Shown in pieces: positions 5,981 through 6,646 of a stretch of DNA of 6,646 nucleotides. The position numbers and the translations under genes are program-made. The stretch comes from Dehalococcoidia bacterium (GTDB lineage: Bacteria; Chloroflexota; Dehalococcoidia; SZUA-161), in NCBI GenBank assembly GCA_014859215.1, contig JACUUS010000297.1:1-6646 (forward strand), read 5' to 3'. Under the pieces are notes generated by a model. It ran no database searches, was not told the DNA's origin, and saw only the letters and a list, made by a program, of their open reading frames with translations. Within the stretch, counting starts at the first letter, position 1. Every line of letters begins with the position of its first letter.

Positions 5981-6235
5981 ATGGTCAAGATTCGACTGCA
6001 AAGGGTCGGTAAGAAAAAGCAGCCCTCCTACCGGGTGGTAGTGGCGGATTCGGAGGCGCCCCGGGACGGAGCTTTCATAGAGATTATCGGTCATTACAAC
6101 CCTCTCACCGACCCGGCGAGTGTCGTGATCGATGAGGAGAAAGCCCTGAAATGGCTACGTCAGGGTGCGCAACCCACCGAAACAGTCGCCGGTTTGCTGA
6201 AGAAGCTAGGGATAAGCGAGAAAGTAAAGAGTTAA
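5981..6235 (+). CDS. rpsP: 30S ribosomal protein S16
   Basis: The 84-residue protein has the full length and signature of bacterial S16. The start MVKIRLQRVGKKKQPSYRVV contains the conserved basic strand and the PxYRVVVADSxxPRDG block (residues 15-30), followed by IEIIGHYNP (33-41) and the helix KALKWLRQGAQPTETV (54-69). S16 binds 16S rRNA and helps assemble the 5' and central domains of the small subunit. It starts a translation-related gene set with the KH protein 11 bases downstream and rimM next, the order seen in many bacteria. The ATG follows a purine-rich G/A tract that acts as ribosome binding site. The preceding 46 bases separate it from the acyl-CoA synthetase alpha gene, so it may be partly transcribed from the upstream promoter. 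Confidence 0.98.
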   Translation: MVKIRLQRVGKKKQPSYRVVVADSEAPRDGAFIEIIGHYNPLTDPASVVIDEEKALKWLRQGAQPTETVAGLLKKLGISEKVKS

Positions 6236-6246
6236 AAGGGTGATTC

Positions 6247-6474
6247 ATGAAAGAGCTTATCGAGTACATCGCTAAGTCCATAGTCGACAAGCCGGAAGAG
6301 GTGAAGGTCACGGAGGAACCGACGGAAGAAGGTATTCTAATCAGGTTGCAGGTGGCCCCCGATGATACAGGCAAAGTCATCGGTAAGGAAGGCCGGATAG
6401 CAAAGGCCATGCGGACCTTGCTCCGGGTTGCTGCGATCCGGAAGGGTACTCGCGCGAGACTGGAAATAATCTAG
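6247..6474 (+). CDS. khpA: KH-domain RNA-binding protein (KhpA/YlqC family)
   Basis: This 75-residue protein is a single small KH domain, the normal size of the KhpA/YlqC family. The RNA-binding GxxG loop is GKEG at residues 46-49 in VIGKEGRIAKAMRTLL (44-59). The N-terminal KELIEYIAKSIVDKPEEV (2-19) is the typical first helix. Family members bind RNA, often as a heterodimer with KhpB (Jag), and affect cell length and division in some Gram-positive bacteria; what it does here is not known. AAGGG at 6236-6240 lies 6 bases before the ATG. It sits between rpsP and rimM, its usual position in Firmicutes and Chloroflexota, and is likely co-transcribed with both. Confidence 0.93.
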   Translation: MKELIEYIAKSIVDKPEEVKVTEEPTEEGILIRLQVAPDDTGKVIGKEGRIAKAMRTLLRVAAIRKGTRARLEII

Positions 6475-6489
6475 CTGCGGGAATCGGGC

Positions 6490-6646
6490 ATGGCAGAGGA
6501 AGGTAACCAACCCCCGGAATTCCTTATTGTTGGCCATGTAACGGGGCCGCGGGGGACAAAAGGGGAGGTCAAGGTGGAGGTTACGACCGACTTCCCTGAC
6601 CGTTTCGAGCCAGGCAAGGTGCTGTACGCAGACAGTGCACCCCTGG
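6490..6646 (+). CDS. rimM: Ribosome maturation factor RimM, N-terminal part
   Basis: An open frame from ATG 6490 is cut by the window end after 52 codons. The peptide begins MAEEGNQPPEFLIVGHVTGP and carries the RimM N-terminal signature VGHVTGPRGTKGEVKV (14-29) followed by TTDFPDRFEPG (32-42), the PRC-barrel-preceding beta barrel that binds S19 and the 16S head. A full protein would be about 170 residues. It lies 15 bases after the KH gene, and trmD would be expected next. The ribosome site is weak (GCGGGAAT about 7-14 bases upstream), suggesting coupling to upstream translation. Confidence 0.9.
   Translation, partial: MAEEGNQPPEFLIVGHVTGPRGTKGEVKVEVTTDFPDRFEPGKVLYADSAPL

Noticed and set aside
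1..6646. CRISPR arrays, tRNA/rRNA genes, insertion sequences, toxin-antitoxin or defence genes
   Set aside because: I saw no direct-repeat arrays, cloverleaf-like segments, transposase motifs or other signs of these.

Overview
The window is bacterial chromosomal DNA of moderately high G+C content. The right edge carries rpsP, a KH-domain gene and rimM in their usual bacterial order, which rules out an archaeal source. Strong Shine-Dalgarno sites, -35/-10 promoter-like elements and an abundance of ADP-forming acyl-CoA synthetase genes would fit an anaerobic organotroph. My best guess is Chloroflexota (Dehalococcoidia-like), but this is an inference from gene content and cannot be settled from the window.

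Layout. Positions 1-2818 form a leftward block: a short-chain dehydrogenase/reductase (2818-2027), an acetoacetate-decarboxylase-like protein 22 bases behind it (2004-1201), and, after a 197-base gap containing an inverted repeat and a possible promoter, the 5' part of an acyl-CoA synthetase CoA-binding subunit that runs off the left edge (1003-1). A 193-base divergent intergenic region with promoter-like elements facing both ways separates this from a rightward NTF2/SnoaL-fold protein (3012-3530). After a 242-base gap with a strong promoter candidate come the beta (ATP-grasp, 3773-4471) and alpha (CoA-binding, 4468-5934) subunits of a split ADP-forming acyl-CoA synthetase, overlapping by 4 bases. 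From 5981 the window switches to housekeeping translation genes: ribosomal protein S16, a KhpA-like KH protein and the start of the 16S rRNA maturation factor RimM, cut by the right edge.

How it fits together. The left 6 kb looks like part of a carbon-degradation locus: acyl-CoA activation or ATP recovery from acyl-CoA (two different CoA-binding subunits, one ATP-grasp subunit), an NAD-type SDR, a decarboxylase/aldolase-fold enzyme and a small NTF2-fold protein of the kind that often acts as a dehydratase or isomerase. No substrate can be named from sequence. The second alpha subunit (4468-5934) keeps its phosphohistidine and catalytic glutamate but has a degenerate nucleotide/CoA-binding glycine motif; the NTF2-like protein keeps the Asp but lacks the His of the LinA-type dyad; the decarboxylase-like protein keeps only one of the two adjacent lysines of classical acetoacetate decarboxylase. 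I found no mobile element, CRISPR array, tRNA, rRNA or defence system. No gene-free stretch exceeds 300 bases.
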